64,000 nucleotides of DNA from Cadophora sp. MPI-SDFR-AT-0126 (taxonomy: Eukaryota; Ascomycota; Leotiomycetes; Helotiales; Ploettnerulaceae). A model generated the notes under the pieces. The model was given only the letters and a program-made list of their open reading frames with translations. It was not told the origin of the DNA and made no database searches. This document shows, in pieces, positions 25,310 to 39,280 of the stretch. The translations under genes and the position numbers were made by a program. The stretch lies in the NCBI GenBank assembly GCA_020747065.1, contig JAGMVK010000007.1, positions 1,054,001 to 1,118,000 of the forward strand, read 5' to 3'. Within the stretch, counting starts at the first letter, position 1, and each line of letters begins with the position of its first letter.

Positions 25310-25740
25310 TAATTTTATTAAGGGATTTATTAAGCTTAGCTAAGCTTTTTTTTTTATCTTTCATCTTATTTATTAAGAAAGCTAATAGAATCTTTTAATT
25401 TTATATTAACTTTTAGAGATTAAACTCTTTTATAAAAAAGAATTAATACTTATTCTTTTTTATTAATAAAATACTTAAGTAGATTTTAAAGGCTAAGTTT
25501 TTTATAAAGCTAAATATTTATTAAGTATTTTATTATATTTAAATAAATCCTAATAATAAAGAGCTTACTACTTTCTGAATATAATATAATTTTTATAAAT
25601 ATAATATACTATTTTCTAGTCTAACTAATAAGCTTACTACTTTCTAGTACTATATAAATAATACGCTTTTTAATTACTTAAATAATTTTTATACTACTTA
25701 TTTATATAATATTCTTATTTATTTTAATATTATATAAGAA
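25310..25740 (+). pseudogene. RIPed Gypsy reverse transcriptase of element B
   Basis: Seen in one stop-riddled frame in the expected block order, ending with the YxDD region as YLYNILIY. Nearly all changes against the sister at 33483-36491 are C/T or G/A. Confidence 0.8.
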
Positions 25741-28078
25741 TATTAGAAATATATTTAAAAGGTATTATATTAATTTAGTAATATAAGACTCTAAACTAAT
25801 CTTAAAAAATATAAATTTGGAATTACAAGTACTAAATACCTTAGCTTTATTATTAGTATTAAAAGAATTTCCTTAGACTTAGATAAAGTATCTATAGTTT
25901 AGTATTAAAAAGAGCTTACTATTATTATTAAGAGAATTTAGTTATTTCTTAAATTCTATAACTTTTACTAATACTTTATTCTTATTTATAATTACTTAAC
26001 TTACTTTTTAAATTAGCTTACTCTTAAGAATTATATATAAGATTAGAAAAATACTTACTAGATTATATTCTAATAACTTAAGAATAAGGTTATTAAGAGT
26101 ATTAGAATAATATACTTTTATTCTAATTATCTTATAAAATCTAAGATTAATATATTAGATAGTATAATAACTAAAGCCTTATTTTAACTATAATCGAATA
26201 GACTATAGTAATTTATAGTATTCTTTTCTAAAATAATAATACTTATAGAGTATAATTATAAAATCTATAATAAAGAATACTTACTATTATTCAATATTTT
26301 TAAGCCTAGAGAATTTACTTAGTTAGTACTATAAAAAAATTCTTAGTCTACTTAGATTATAAAGTATTAAAATACTTTATAACTACTAAGAAATTAATTA
26401 CTTAATAATTCTAATAAACTAAGTTTCTCTTAGAGTTTAATTTTCAATTAATTTATTAATTAGGAAAAGATAATATAATAGCTAATATTCTTAGTTAATA
26501 AGATTATTAAATTAAAAATTAAAATTTAAGTAAAAAAGTAAATTAGTATTAGACTTTCTTTTTTAAAGAATAAATAGATTCTTATATTTTAAAAAAAAAG
26601 CTCTAACTATCTTAAATTAGATAATATATTCTTATTTATAAAAGAATATATTCTAACTAATAAAATAGTTATAAACTAAGCTTAGATTATACTTATTATA
26701 ATAAATAATATCTTAATTTAAGCTAATAAAGACTTTTTAATAGATTATATCTTAGAAGCTAATTATTATATAACTTCTTTAGAATCTCTATAAGCTTAAA
26801 CTATATTTAATACTTTTAGATAGTTTTAAATAAATAATAGATTACTACTTTTCTAAGAATAACTAGTAGTATTTATAATAGATAACTTACTTATAGAACT
26901 TATATAAAAAGCTTATAATATAATATAAACTATTTACTTTAATAATAAGAAAATATATAGCTTTTTTATAAATTATTATTACTAAGTTACTTTATAAGCT
27001 AATATATTATATTATATCTGTAATTACTACTTCTACTAATAGAATTATATTCCTTAAGATAAAATATTAAGATTTCTATATCTCTTACTTATACTTATTA
27101 GAGCCTAGAAAGATTATATTATAGACTTTAAAGACTTTAATATAGAAAAGTAAAACTACGAAAAGATCTAAGTTATAATAGATTATTTTATAAAAGAAAC
27201 TATTAGTATTTTTTATAAAAAAAAATATAGACTTAAAAGACTTAGTTTATATATTTCTTATTTACTTTATTTAGTACTATAGTTTCCTTAACTCGATTAT
27301 TTTAAATAAAGGACTATAATTTATAAATAACTTCTAGAAATATATTTATTAGATTACTTAAGTAAAAATAAAGTTATTTATAACTTATTATACTCTTACT
27401 AATAAATAAATTAAGATTATATATTAATATATTAATTAGTAGTTATAATTCTTTATTAATTATAATTAAGATAATTAGAAAGACCTTATACTTTTAATAG
27501 ACTATACTTAGTTAGTCTTACTTTACTTATTTATTAGATTTTTATTTTATAAGCTAATTTATATACGTCTCTTATAAACTACTTTTAATTAGTAAGTAAA
27601 AGTATATAAATTTATTAAATCTTAACTAAATATATAAGAGGCTTATAACTTAATAAAGAAGATTAAAGTAAGAATATAACTTATAAAAGATAATATAAGT
27701 AAGTTATAGAAAAAGATAGTTATTAATTTTAATTACTATTATTATAAAGTAGACTTTAATATTAGAGATTTTATATAAATTACTACTAAGAACTAAAAGA
27801 CTATAAGATTAAATAAAAAACTAAATATAAAGAATACTAAACTATATAAGATCTTAGCTAAAGAAAGTTAGTTATTTAAATTAAACCTTCTAAATTACTT
27901 AGCTTTGAAATATTCTATTTTCTATACTAGTAAATTAAGAAAGATAGCTATAGACTCTTTATTTAAATAAGTTAATAACTTACTACTCTTTCTTATTTTT
28001 TTTTTAATAAAAATAAAGAGTATTATATCTAAAAAGTCTTAAACTACTATTAATATTATAATTACTTATAATATATCG

Positions 28079-28272
28079 TGTAGTAGTGCGGGTAGGCTAG
28101 GTTAAAGAGATAAGATCTCCTAATTAAGGTAAAAGTATAGTATTAAAAGATATCTTTAAAAGAATATTACCTCCTTTAGGGAGAGCTTAAGAGTATACTA
28201 TATATATATATATAGTATACTTACTAAGTATATATTAGATCAGATATAACTTCTAATAAAGCGTATTCGATA
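28079..28272 (-). repeat. LTR family 4, copy at Copia 3' end
   Basis: About 194 bp beginning TGTAGTAGTGCGGG and ending attcgata, matching 36492-36681 in inverted orientation with RIP-type changes. It contains a (TA)n stretch and the block acctcctttagggagag. I assign it to the minus-strand Copia remains next to it. Confidence 0.6.
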
Positions 28273-31200
28273 TACTTCTATAGTAAGCTTAAGTCTAAGA
28301 GTCTTACTATTATATTTATATAAATAAAGATTAAGTCTGAAGTAATAAGTACTTTATATATATATATATACTCCTTAAATAAGTATAATAATTATAAATA
28401 TATATTTATAATATATATACTTAAGTTATAAAAGAAAGTTTAAATAAATATATTATAATTATATAAGTAAATAAAGATTATATAAGTCTAATATATAATA
28501 TATCTTTATATTATAGATATATATATATATAGAATAATCTACTTAGAGAATATAAATAAAAGAATAATAAAGGATTCAATTCTAAAGATTATATAAAGTA
28601 ATCTAGTTTATAATTATATATAAATTAAGAAGTATATAGCTAAGTAGTTATTATTAAATTTAAGTAAAGCTTTATAGTTACTAAATATAAGTAGCTAAAT
28701 TAAGATAAGTATTAATTAGTAGAGGCGAAGTAAATTAGTAATCTTTTAAGAAAGTATACTAAAAGTCGGAAGTAAATTAGTAAATAGTATATAATAGTGT
28801 ACTTTAATTAGCTATATATTAGTAAGTAATTATATATTCCTTAGGTAATTATATACTTTCTTAAAGTATATTAACTCTAGATTTTTTTATACTTCTAAAC
28901 TTTTAAGCTTTTAATATATTATATAATCTTTTATATCTTATAACTTTTCTCTTATTTTTCTTCTTTAAATTTATATTAAAAGATTACTATAGCTTTAAAT
29001 TACTTTAAGATATCTCTTAAAACTCTTTTATTATCTCTTATTAATTATAATTATAAAATTACTAAACTTATATATTATATAAGAGAGTAAGTTACTAATT
29101 TAAGTAATATAAGTTAAGCTTATAAAGTAGTTTAAGTAAGTTTATTTCTTTTTTAAATACTTATATTTATCTTTAGTTATAATTATTTAAAGCTTATATA
29201 TTAATATATACTTCGAATAATAATAAAAATAAGAGTAAGCTTAAGCTTATTACTAGATCTTTATTTTCTTATAATAATACCTCTAATATATAATTTATTA
29301 CTAGATTTAATTTTAAATTAGTTAAGTAGATTTCTGCTAGCTCTAAGTATTCTAGAATAAGTCTTTTAGCTAGAATAAGTAGCCTAGTAAAAATAAGTAC
29401 TTTAATAATAATAATAATAATCTTTTTATCTAAGATAATAATAATAATTTCGTTAATTCTTCTAGCTCTAATAATAATAATATTATTACTCTTCTTACTT
29501 ATATACGCCTTTTATTATTACTTCTTAAGTATATATCTAATTACTTTTAAGTCTAAGAAGATTTATCTCTTATACTTAAGTATAAGACTAGAAAGAAATA
29601 TATTATTATTATACTAGAAACTTCTTATATAACTAATATTATTTCCTTTAAGCTTACTAAATTAATTCTTAAGACTACTATTAAGTATATAAAATCTCTA
29701 GTTAAAAGATAATAAGATAAATTCACGCTTATTCTTTTTATACTTAATATAATTATTTATTTTAATATATACTAATAATATAAATAAGAAAAGAGTTTAC
29801 TAATTTATACTTAAAGTATATAATTTATTATATTTAAGAAAAGAGATTATAGTTACTATTATACTAATATTACTATTACTAGTAGCTATTATTATAATTA
29901 TATATCTAGCTATACTTACTCTTTTACTTTACTTTATATCTTATCTTTAGCTTATTATTTAATTAATATACTTAATTAAAATATATCTTCTTTTATAAGT
30001 TCTTTATCTTATTTTTATAATTATACTACTAATTTTTAAGTAAGAAATTAAGAAATATTATATAGCTCTTTATATTATATTTAAAGATTTAAAGCTTTTA
30101 GATAAAAGTAATAATAATAATATATTTATAGAAGAACTTATATAAGTAGTAAAGAAACTATTAAAATACTATAATAATAATAAGAATAATAGAAGTAGAT
30201 TAAGTAAACTAAAGTTTAAGAAGCTTATATAAGCTTTTACAAATATTATAAGATTAATAATAAGCTAGTAAGTAAGTTTTAGTAGAATTATAAGATAGTT
30301 TATAGGATTTTTAAAGGATTTACTTAGATCTTTATATTAGTTTATAAGATTTTATTAAGCTTTATACTAGATCTTTATATTAGTTTAGAGTATTCTTATT
30401 AAGCTTTACTAGATTTTAGCTAAGCTTTATTAAGTTTTTTTTAGATCTTTAGAGTATTTACTAGAATAATTCTTTTTATTTAAAGTATAAATAAAAAGTT
30501 TATATACTCTTTTTTTTAAATATAACTTTTAAATAAGTATAATTAAAGCTTCTTTACTTTAGATCTATAATCCTTAAAGTTTAAAAGAGCTCTAAAGTAC
30601 TTAAATTTCTAGTAAGATAAATTCTTTATAAGCTTATTAGTAAGTATATTAGCTATTAGAATATATATAACTTTAAATAATCTTTAAGTATACTCTTACT
30701 TTAATTATATATTTTAAATATCTATATAATAAAGCTTTATTAAGATTCTTTTATTTTTACTTATATTATAAGTATAAAGAGTCTCTTATTTTATAAAGCA
30801 CTTAATCTACTTATAATATAAGCTTAAGCTTTTAGAATCTAAGAAGAAAATAGTAATATATAGTTTTACTATTTATATCTTTAAGTATATTAATAAATAT
30901 ATTAATTATATTAAAATACTTAATCTCTAAATTAAACTTTATTATAAGCGCTATAATAATATAGAATAACTTTAAGAAAAGAGTACTTATATAAGTTAAG
31001 ATAATTATACTTTTACTTTAGAGATTATTATATATAATAATATATAATTAATATCTATTAATATATCTATTCTTATTTACTTTATACTTAAAAACTTATA
31101 TTAAAGGAACTAGTAAGCTTATAAGTTCTAAGTTAAATACTTCTAGTATTTAATATTTTTACTTTTCTATATTATTTATTTCTAGATATATATTCTTTAT

Positions 31201-33224
31201 AAACTACTACTTTATTAAGTAATTCTTAAGATTACTTTATCTCTTAAGTTCTAGTAATAAATCTTAAACCTTAATTTTAAGAAATAAGATCTTTCTACTT
31301 AGTATTTAATAGCTTCTTTAAATAGCTATTATAATAATTAGATATATTATCTAAGTAGATTTCTATAATTTCTCTTATTTCTCTATTATTATATATTAAT
31401 TAAGTATAAATATAATAAGTATTTAATTTACTTTATCTACTAAACTTCTATATATTTTCTTAATAGGATTACTTCTAAGCTTTAAGTTACTATTAATATT
31501 TAATTAATTCTTCTATACTTTTTAAAGTAAAATAGTAAGTATTATAAATACTCTATTATATTTACTTCTTTAATACTTTCTTCTACTTACTCGCTTCTAG
31601 CGCTTTTAGCTTTAGTATTTAAGTTAAGTAGTTTACTTAGTAGATTACTTATTAAGTTTAATATTTATAAGTATATTATTACTCTTATTACTTTAAGTAT
31701 ATTTATTATTCTAATATCTTAATACTTACTTAAAGCTCTTAATAGTACTAATACTAATCTTAGTTCTATAGTTACTATTAGAAAAAGCTTAATTAGAATT
31801 TAAACCTTAATTATTAAAGAATAAAGTAGACTTTATACTTAGTCTTATTATATACTTATTACTAAATCTAGGACTTACTTATATTTCTTTTAGTTTATTT
31901 TTACTAAACTTTATATTATACTTAATATAAGTCTTAAATTTAATACACTTTATAATAACTACTTACTACTTTAGCTAAATATACTTTCTAATTTAAGTAT
32001 AGCTCTTAAAGTTAGAAGTTTAATTATAGTATTTAAATTTCTAGTATAATCTTTTACTTCTAAGTTCTAACTCTTATTAGTAATAATTTTAAGTTAAGTT
32101 TCTTATATCTACTTTTCTTTTAGATTAAGTAAAATCCTTTTATTTAAAGTAATTATATACTTATTTAGTATATCTTCTAAAATACTTTTTATAAGACTAG
32201 AGATATATCTAATTACTTCTTTATTCTATAAAAGCTTTATAAAAAATTAATCTTCTTTTATAGAGATCTCTATCTCCTTTTCTTTAGAGATATAAAAGCT
32301 CTTTTTATTAAAGTAAATATTTTACGTAATAATAATTTAATTAAGTTATAGTACTTAGATCTTATAAATATTAGAAGTTTAGAAACTTATAAGATAGTTA
32401 ATATATATATAAGGTTTAACTTTAAATACTCTCTTTTCTTATTTAAGTACTTATTCTATTATTAATAAGTATATTTTATATCTAAAGATATAGATCTTAT
32501 TCTAGTTAAGTTTAAAATCTACTATTAGTCTTATAATAATTATAAGATTATACTATTAAAAATAGTTATAAACTATTAATTATTTATTTTAAATAGTAAT
32601 CTCTAGTTTTATATATAATTTAAGTATCTATTATATAAATAAATACTTACTAGTATATATTTAAGTCTAAGTTCTTTAGAAAGATTTATAAATAGCTATA
32701 TTTTAATACTTCTTATAATTATCTTTTAGCTAGCTTATTCTATTATATTATTTAGTTTATAAGTTATAGTTAGTAAGATCTTAAGCTTAATACTAAGCTT
32801 ATCTACTTATATCCTATATCTTATAAATCCTTAGATAGTAATAACTACTTTTTCTTAGTTATACTTAAATCTATAAATTAAAAGTCTAAACTAAGTTTAT
32901 ATTTAATATTTAAAGCTTTTAATATATTTAAATACTTTATTATATATTTTTAACTAAAGTATATAATTAATAAGTAGTTTATTATACTTATATTTAAGTA
33001 TAAGGAGCTAGAAGTAGTTTCTAAAGTAAACTAGGAAGTTAATCAGATCTTAACTAATCTTCTAGAATAGCTTTACTAATTATTACTTATTTAGATAGTA
33101 AGATATAATTTATAAGGTATATATTAGTATATATTACTTATACTTTAAATATCTAATAATATTAAAGAATCTTATACTCTTAGAAGCTTTTATTAACTTT
33201 TAAAGAGTATCTAAACTTAAGTAT
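28273..33224 (-). mobile_element. RIPed Ty1/Copia element remains, minus strand
   Basis: On the minus strand, around 31110-30560, the Copia RT order is readable through the stops: VFKYKVNKNRYINRY, then KYFNIINIFINIL (canonical QFDVVNAFLN) and LYKIRDSLYLYNI (canonical ALYGLRDSPLLWY). The remaining length would hold gag/integrase upstream (31.1-33.2 kb) and RNase H downstream, none of it intact. All frames are broken. Confidence 0.65.
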
Positions 33225-33482
33225 TATTACGAAGTTCTTATTAGCGCGGTAAGGTCGGCTAGAATAATATCGTATATTCAAGAATTCTAAACTAAGGAGG
33301 GAAGAAAGAGAAAGCAGAGCGTTACTCGATATCAAGGAAGATATAAGCGTACTCGAAGAGGCTAGTTCTAATTAAGCCCAAGGGCCTAGTCTTACCCTGC
33401 GGTTCCCCTGATAATTCATAGTACGTAGTATACGATATATATCACGTGATATGCGGCTTAATCATTATTATAGTTCGTAATA
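33225..33482 (-). repeat. LTR family 3, 3' LTR of a minus-strand Gypsy B fragment
   Basis: 258 bp with inverted ends tattacgaagttc and agttcgtaata (TGTTACGAA / TTCGTAACA before RIP). The middle, about 33240-33480, keeps normal CG, CA and TG content. Next to it (33483-33505) the complement of a polypurine tract, ctcctctccccctt, marks it as the 3' LTR of a minus-strand element. Confidence 0.65.
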
Positions 33483-36400
33483 TTACTCTCCTCTCCCCCT
33501 TGAAAGAACACAGCTTTCAGTCTAGCTGCTATTTCCTTACTATTTCCGTTTAGTCTCTTATAATTATTCTTCTTATAGTAAAAAGCTTTAAGCTATTTAA
33601 GTAGTATCTTAGGAGGTCCTAGTTTCTAAAGGTACTAGAGGCAATAATTCCTTAACTTATTAGGTATATACTTTAAGTTATCTATAAAGTATTATTTATT
33701 ATCTAGGTTATCGTAACTATCCTAAGCGATATAGTATTAAAGGTAATTATAGTAGTAATAATAGTCTAGCACTTTTTAAATATAATATTCCTTATCACTA
33801 TTAAGGAATATAATAATTAAGGGTAGTAGATTATTAACTTATTTAGGTAGTAGGTTTATCGTAGCCTTTCTTAACTTACTAGCGTAGAAAACTAGATATT
33901 TTAATACTAAGTAAGCTAGTAGGTCTAGTTTAAAGGAGTATCTCTCTTTAACTAGAATCTTATATAATCTTGTATTCTTTATATCTAACTTCTTATTAAG
34001 TCTTACTATTTTCTAATTTTTTATAATAATCTAAACGAAATCTTTAATATTAAAGTTAATTTCTTAGTAGTAGTAGTTAAAGTCTTTTGTTATCTTATCT
34101 TATAATTAGCTTATATTCTCTTTAGCTAAGGCGATTCTTACCTTAACTTTCTTTATTAAGTTATAAGCTTTTTATATATTAAGTTAGGATTTTACAGATT
34201 TATATATCTTCACTTACTAGTTAAATATAATCTGTAGTAAGCGTATATATATTAACTTATATAGCGAGAATCCCGTAGAGAAGTATAGTAGGACTAGTTA
34301 TACGTAGTCTATTAAGAGTATAAGGTCTTCCTAATTGTCTTAATTATAATTAATAAAGAAACGTAATCTCTAGTTAATATATTAATTTATAATCTTAGCC
34401 TAGCTATTAGTAAGGGTATAATAAGTAGTTAATAGCTTAATCTTAATCTAAGTAATCTTATAGATATTCTTTTAAAAGTTATTTATAAACTATAACTCTT
34501 AATTTGAAATAATTAAGTCTAAGAATCTATAGTACTAAATGAAGTAAGTAAGGAATATATAGGCTAGCTCCTGTGAGTTAGTATCCTTCCTATAGAGAAT
34601 ACTAATAGCTCCCTTCGTAAGATAGTTTACTATAACCTAGATCTTCTTATAGCTTCGCTTTCTTATATTAAAGTCCTTAAAATCTATAATATAGTCTTTC
34701 TATACCCTTACAGGTATAAGTAAGGGATATAGTAGCTCTAGTATTTTATCTTAAGGAATATAGTTCTATTAGTAGGGGTAGTAGTTATAGATATAGCGTA
34801 ATATATTAGTTCATAAGATAGTCTAATAGTAGTAGTTTATAAGGAGGTTATAAGTCTTTTTATTACTAGGGTAGGCTATTTGCGTAGAGTTATAAGCTTT
34901 CTATATAAGCTCTATAAGTAAGTTATCTACTATTAGTATAACTAACTATCCCTAGAAGAGTAATAACTTATTATTTATTTAGAACTATCTAAGGGCGTCT
35001 AATATAGCTTAAGCTTATAGAGATTCTAAAGAGGCCGCGTGTTAATTTACTTTTAGTATATAATCTATAAGAAAGTCCTTATTAGCTTATATTAGTGCCT
35101 CTTCTATAGAGATTAGAGATATTTAGGCTTAGTTAGCGACTATTTTATTAGCTAGGATATATTCTTATATAAATAAGAGAGTATTATCTAGCTCTATATA
35201 GTTCAAGCTTTCTTCTAAGATATATAAGTCTACTTACTCCTTAGAGAAGAATATCTAATACTAATTTACTTCCTTACTTTTATTTTAGTTCTTAACCTAG
35301 TGTTCCTATTAGCTAAGGATATTAGCTGCTATATTATCCCTTCTTAGTTAGTACACTAGCTAGAAATTAAATTCTAAGAGGAACTTAGCTTATTAGACTT
35401 AGCGGGCTATTAGTTTCTTAGTTATTATAAAGTACTTTAATACCTTATAATCTAAGTAGACTAGGAACTTCTTTATAATGCTAATAAGGTAGACTCTCTA
35501 TACTTAAAAGTAGTAGATAATAGTAAGTATTTCTTTATTATAGATCTTATAATTATACTCTGTAAGTACTATAGTCTTAGAGAAGAACGCTATAAGTTAC
35601 TATACTTCGTCCAGTTATAATTAAGATAAAGCTCTAGCTACTATATTATTTAATATATCTATCTTAGCCTTTATAAAGTACTTAAAGTAAAAGTGAATTA
35701 TCTAGATACTCTTAGTGAGTTCATCTTTAAGTTACTAGAATACGATTTAGTAAGCTTCAGTCTAGTCCTATATATAATTCTTAAGTATAAGTTAATTTAG
35801 AGAGTAAGCTAGTTAGCTATAAATAGGGATAAAGCGTTAGTAGAAGTTATAAAACCTAAGAAATAACTATACTCCTTTAATAGTAATAAGTTCTTTCTAA
35901 TACTAGACTATAGATACCTTATTAAGATCTAGGAAGATCCCTTTAGTACTAATAATAAAGCTAAGGTACTTAGTCTTCGTAACTCTAAACTTATATTTCT
36001 TAAGGTTAGCTTAGAGTCCTATATTACTAAGTTAATATAGCACTTTCTAGATATATTTATAATACTCTTATATAGTATTAGAGTAGATAAGAATATTATC
36101 TAAGTAAGCTATATAGAAGTTATCTAAGTAGTTAAAGAGAGTATTATTTATATAGCGCTAGAAGGTTATAAGTCCATTAGTTAGACTAAATAGTAGTACC
36201 TTACACTTATAAGAGCTATACTATATCTAAAAAGTCGTAAGTTCCTTACTATTAGAGTCTATTTTAATATAATAGAAAGCTTAGCAGATATCTAACTTCA
36301 TAAAAAGCTTAGCTTTTAAGATCTATTTAAGTGTCTTATTAATAAAAGGGAGTAAGTATTAATCCTTTTTTATAAAGGAGTTTAACTTCCGAAAATTAAT

Positions 36401-36491
36401 ATAGAAGTAGAGAGCTCTGTTAGCTTTCTTTATAAATAAGATAAGAGATAAGAAAGGGGCTTAGCTAAGCTTAATAAATCCCTTAGTAAGG
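33483..36491 (-). mobile_element. Gypsy B fragment (RT to integrase), minus strand
   Basis: The minus strand reads from RT (starting at 36490 with KGFIKLS-like text, YLDNILIYSN at about 36108-36077) through RNase H to integrase and the polypurine tract at about 33500. It is less AT-rich than the plus-strand relative at 25.3 kb. The 5' half (gag, protease, start of RT) is missing: the family 4 LTR begins directly at 36492. Confidence 0.75.
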
Positions 36492-36681
36492 TGTCGAACG
36501 CGCTCTGTTAGAAGTTACATCTAGTCTAGTGTACGCTTAGTAAGTATACTATATATATATAATATACTCTTAGGCTCTCCCTTAAGGAGGTAACGCTCTT
36601 TTAAATATATCTTTTTATACTATACTTTTACTTTAATCAGGAGATCTCGTCTCTTTAACCTAGCTTACTTATACTACTATA
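36492..36681 (+). repeat. LTR family 4, second copy, inverted relative to 28079-28272
   Basis: 190 bp starting tgtcgaacgcgctctg and ending tactactata. Better preserved than its partner. With plus orientation it would be the 5' LTR of the fragment that follows. Confidence 0.6.
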
Positions 36682-37980
36682 TAATAGTTAAGAGCTATAT
36701 TCTGTCTTATTATTTACTTAGTATAAACGCAGTTTTATAGCTTTAATTAAGCTATTAAAAGAAGACTCTTTTAATTATCCTTTTAATCTATAATCTTTCT
36801 ATTACTATATCCCTTATAAATAAGTCCGATTCTAGAAAAGTACTTAGCTTTAATACTATCTACTTAAAGCTAGAGGATTTCCTTACTTAGTTTAAGTATT
36901 TAACTCTTAGTACTAATATCCTTAGATTAAAGTTATTTATTAATCTAAATACTCTAGATACTCTATTACTATTTTAAATTATTAATAAAACGCCTTAAAC
37001 TATAATATAAATCACTAAGGATTAGAATCCTCGCTTACTTTAATCTTATAATATAGATTATATAGAATACTTAAAGAATCTTAAAGTATAAGTAGAAAGA
37101 TCCTTATTAATTTTAAATAACTCTTAGAGTAATACTCTTAAAATTAAGATATAGTCCTAGATATAAATAATAGAAGGATTATCTTTACTATATTATATAC
37201 TTAGAGCTTTATATAAACTTAAGATTATTAAAAGCTCTAATTATAAATCTATAACTAAATTAGAATCTAAGCTTTAGAAAATAAATATTTCTATTTAGTA
37301 TCTCTAAATAATATAATACTAAAAGCTCTATAAATAGATTAAGAAAACTATAGTAAAGTAGTACTTTAAGATTATAAATATAGAGATTATTTTAAGTAAA
37401 GATTTTAATATCTAAGCTTTACTATAAATATTAAAATATATCCTTAACTAAACTAAGATAATAATTCAATTAATAATAAGGAATAAGTACTAAGCTTCCC
37501 TTAAAGTAATTAATAGAGCTAGGACTAATCCTAAAATATAAATTATATCTTACTAAAAGCTTATTTATAAGAGTATCTTATACTATATTCTAGAAATTAA
37601 TAGAGCTCTTAGTATTACTAATTTCCTAATTACTATAAGTAACTTTAATTATATATAATCTTATAAATACTTCCTTAGCTTTAAAGAGACTAATAATCTT
37701 AAAAGCTTATAGCTATATACTCTTATATAACTTATAAAACTCTTTTATACTAAGGAAGTAAATATTTAATATTATAAGCTTATAAATAGAAAGGGAAAGG
37801 AATATAGATATTTTACTACTCTTAGCAGAAGAAGTAGTAACACTAGTATTAATATATCGATAGCTCTAGAGCCTAGGGGTACTAGTAGAAATAATATAGT
37901 AGAAAATAAGTATTTATACTTAAAGGATTATATATATAATTAAGCTCTAAAGGACTACGTAAAGCTCTAGCTTATAATTT
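36682..37980 (+). mobile_element. RIPed internal fragment after LTR family 4, probable gag
   Basis: AT-rich DNA whose plus frames are broken by TAG/TAA but show long charged and hydrophobic stretches, as expected for a Copia gag. No diagnostic motif was read, so the assignment rests on the adjacent LTR and orientation. Confidence 0.4.
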
Positions 37981-38159
37981 GGAGGAGAGTGGTGGCCAGT
38001 TGTGGGCTCGCTATTGCCTCACCTGCAACATAAGCTCCGAAACCGTAGCGATCACTGTAGTCCGCCGTCTTGTACGACATCAATCCGACTGACAGGAGCA
38101 TTGCATGCAGAAACCCCGAGGAGCAGGCCCGTTCGAGATTGAACTAGGATATCTGAGCT

Positions 38160-39280
38160 GAAGCATCAGAAGGCGGCACGTTTTTAATCGCCGAGCCGCA
38201 CGGCTATCTGCAACGTCTTACCTGCTCGTCGTCAAAACAGTCATCCCCAGCGGCACGGCCTTCCGCTAGCAGTATCTGTGCCGATTCATACCGGTCCAGC
38301 GAGACTGAAGAATGCTTGATAATTCGTACCAAGGCTGTTTCTTCCTGATCGTAGGTCTGCTGTACGCCTTCCTTAAAGCGGGGAGCCAAAAGTCGAAACA
38401 TAGCAGGGTTGCAAAGTCTGGCTGCCAGGTGCAAAACATTCTCACAACGACAGTTGCGGTGTTGAAGGTGTGCTTCAATTCCCTGTCGCTTCAGCAAATA
38501 TTCCACAACATCGACGTGGTTTCCTAGGATGACGTCTCCTATCGATTGATGCACTGGCTTGCCAAAGGACCTATCTTGTGTTTCGCGTTGGGTCCCCCGA
38601 AGCAATTCGGTCTTGAGCTCTGCCTTATGCTGAGCACTATCCATAAACCGCCGAATTATTGGAATACAGCCATTGCTGGCAGCAATGCACAGGAGCTCAT
38701 TACCCCATCGCTCTTGGACCAAAATGTCTAGCACATCATCAACAAGGTCAAACACCACATCCCAATTTTGGTAATGTGTTTTTGAGCTAGACCACTGTTC
38801 AATAACGAGTCGAAAAAATGCAACGTTCCGAAGCTGGGGACCAACGTTACTACTCAAAAAGAGCATCGTGAGTCTAGACACTTCACCCCATTGCAGAATC
38901 TGGTCCGCTGCTCCTATGGCTGGGTTAGGGAGGAATTTGCTCTTGTCGAACTTCGAGCTCTCAAGCATATCTCGTAGCATTGCCTCGGAGCCGTAGAGCG
39001 AGGTAATACTGAGGGGATCATACAGCTTGCTATCAAATAGGAATCTGGGCTGGATGGTACATTGCGGGCGACAGTATTGTTTGATCCAATTCTGCAGCCG
39101 AGTTGAGTCTGCTTGGCACAGATCCTCTATGCTCTCCAGACTTGGACGGTGTTCAGCCATAATGGCACCGTAATGCTCAAGCCAGTGACAGGCAGCGTAG
39201 ACGAAGAGGTCACTGAAGCCACGGTCGGTGGGATCATAGCGGATCATGTTTTCTTCCCAAGTCTCCCACGTGCATGTCAA
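38160..39280 (-). pseudogene. Ankyrin-repeat (NACHT/NLR-like) protein fragment
   Basis: An open frame of 358 codons (39280-38204; first ATG at 39247, since the longer start is TTG) with features of the C-terminal part of fungal NACHT-ankyrin STAND proteins: LFVYAACHWLEHY, then ankyrin repeats such as NELLCIAASNGCIPIIRRF, DVVEYLLKRQG and NVLHLAARLCNPAMFRLL. At the 3' end the ankyrin text continues in another frame (KTLQIAVRLGD, about 38205-38175) after a one-base shift and then meets a stop. The N-terminal effector and NACHT domains are absent: the frame is cut at about 39275 where plus-strand DUF3723-like text starts. NLRs of this kind act in non-self recognition; this copy should be inactive. 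Confidence 0.75.

Larger units (their letters stand above)
21276..28078 (+). mobile_element. RIPed Gypsy element B, plus strand, 3' end lost
   Basis: It starts with TGTTACGAACGCTCC, the same LTR start as the solo LTR at 11662-12151; the first 130 bp keep GC content, then RIP is extreme. A Gypsy RT is readable near 25310-25740: KGFIK-, LFIKKANRIF, KLNIY-VFYYI and YLYNILIYFN in place of YLDDILIYS. Integrase-like text follows to about 27900. The 3' LTR is not present: at 28079 a different LTR begins. The RT is closely similar to that in the minus-strand fragment at 33483-36491. Whether the 5' LTR and the RT belong to one insertion is inferred. Confidence 0.6.

Noticed and set aside
38030..38180. 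tRNA-like text (gttcgagatt, gttcaatc on the other strand) and a 13-base match to the insert at 8345-8423
   Set aside because: No cloverleaf could be drawn, and a 13-base match within 64 kb is expected by chance.
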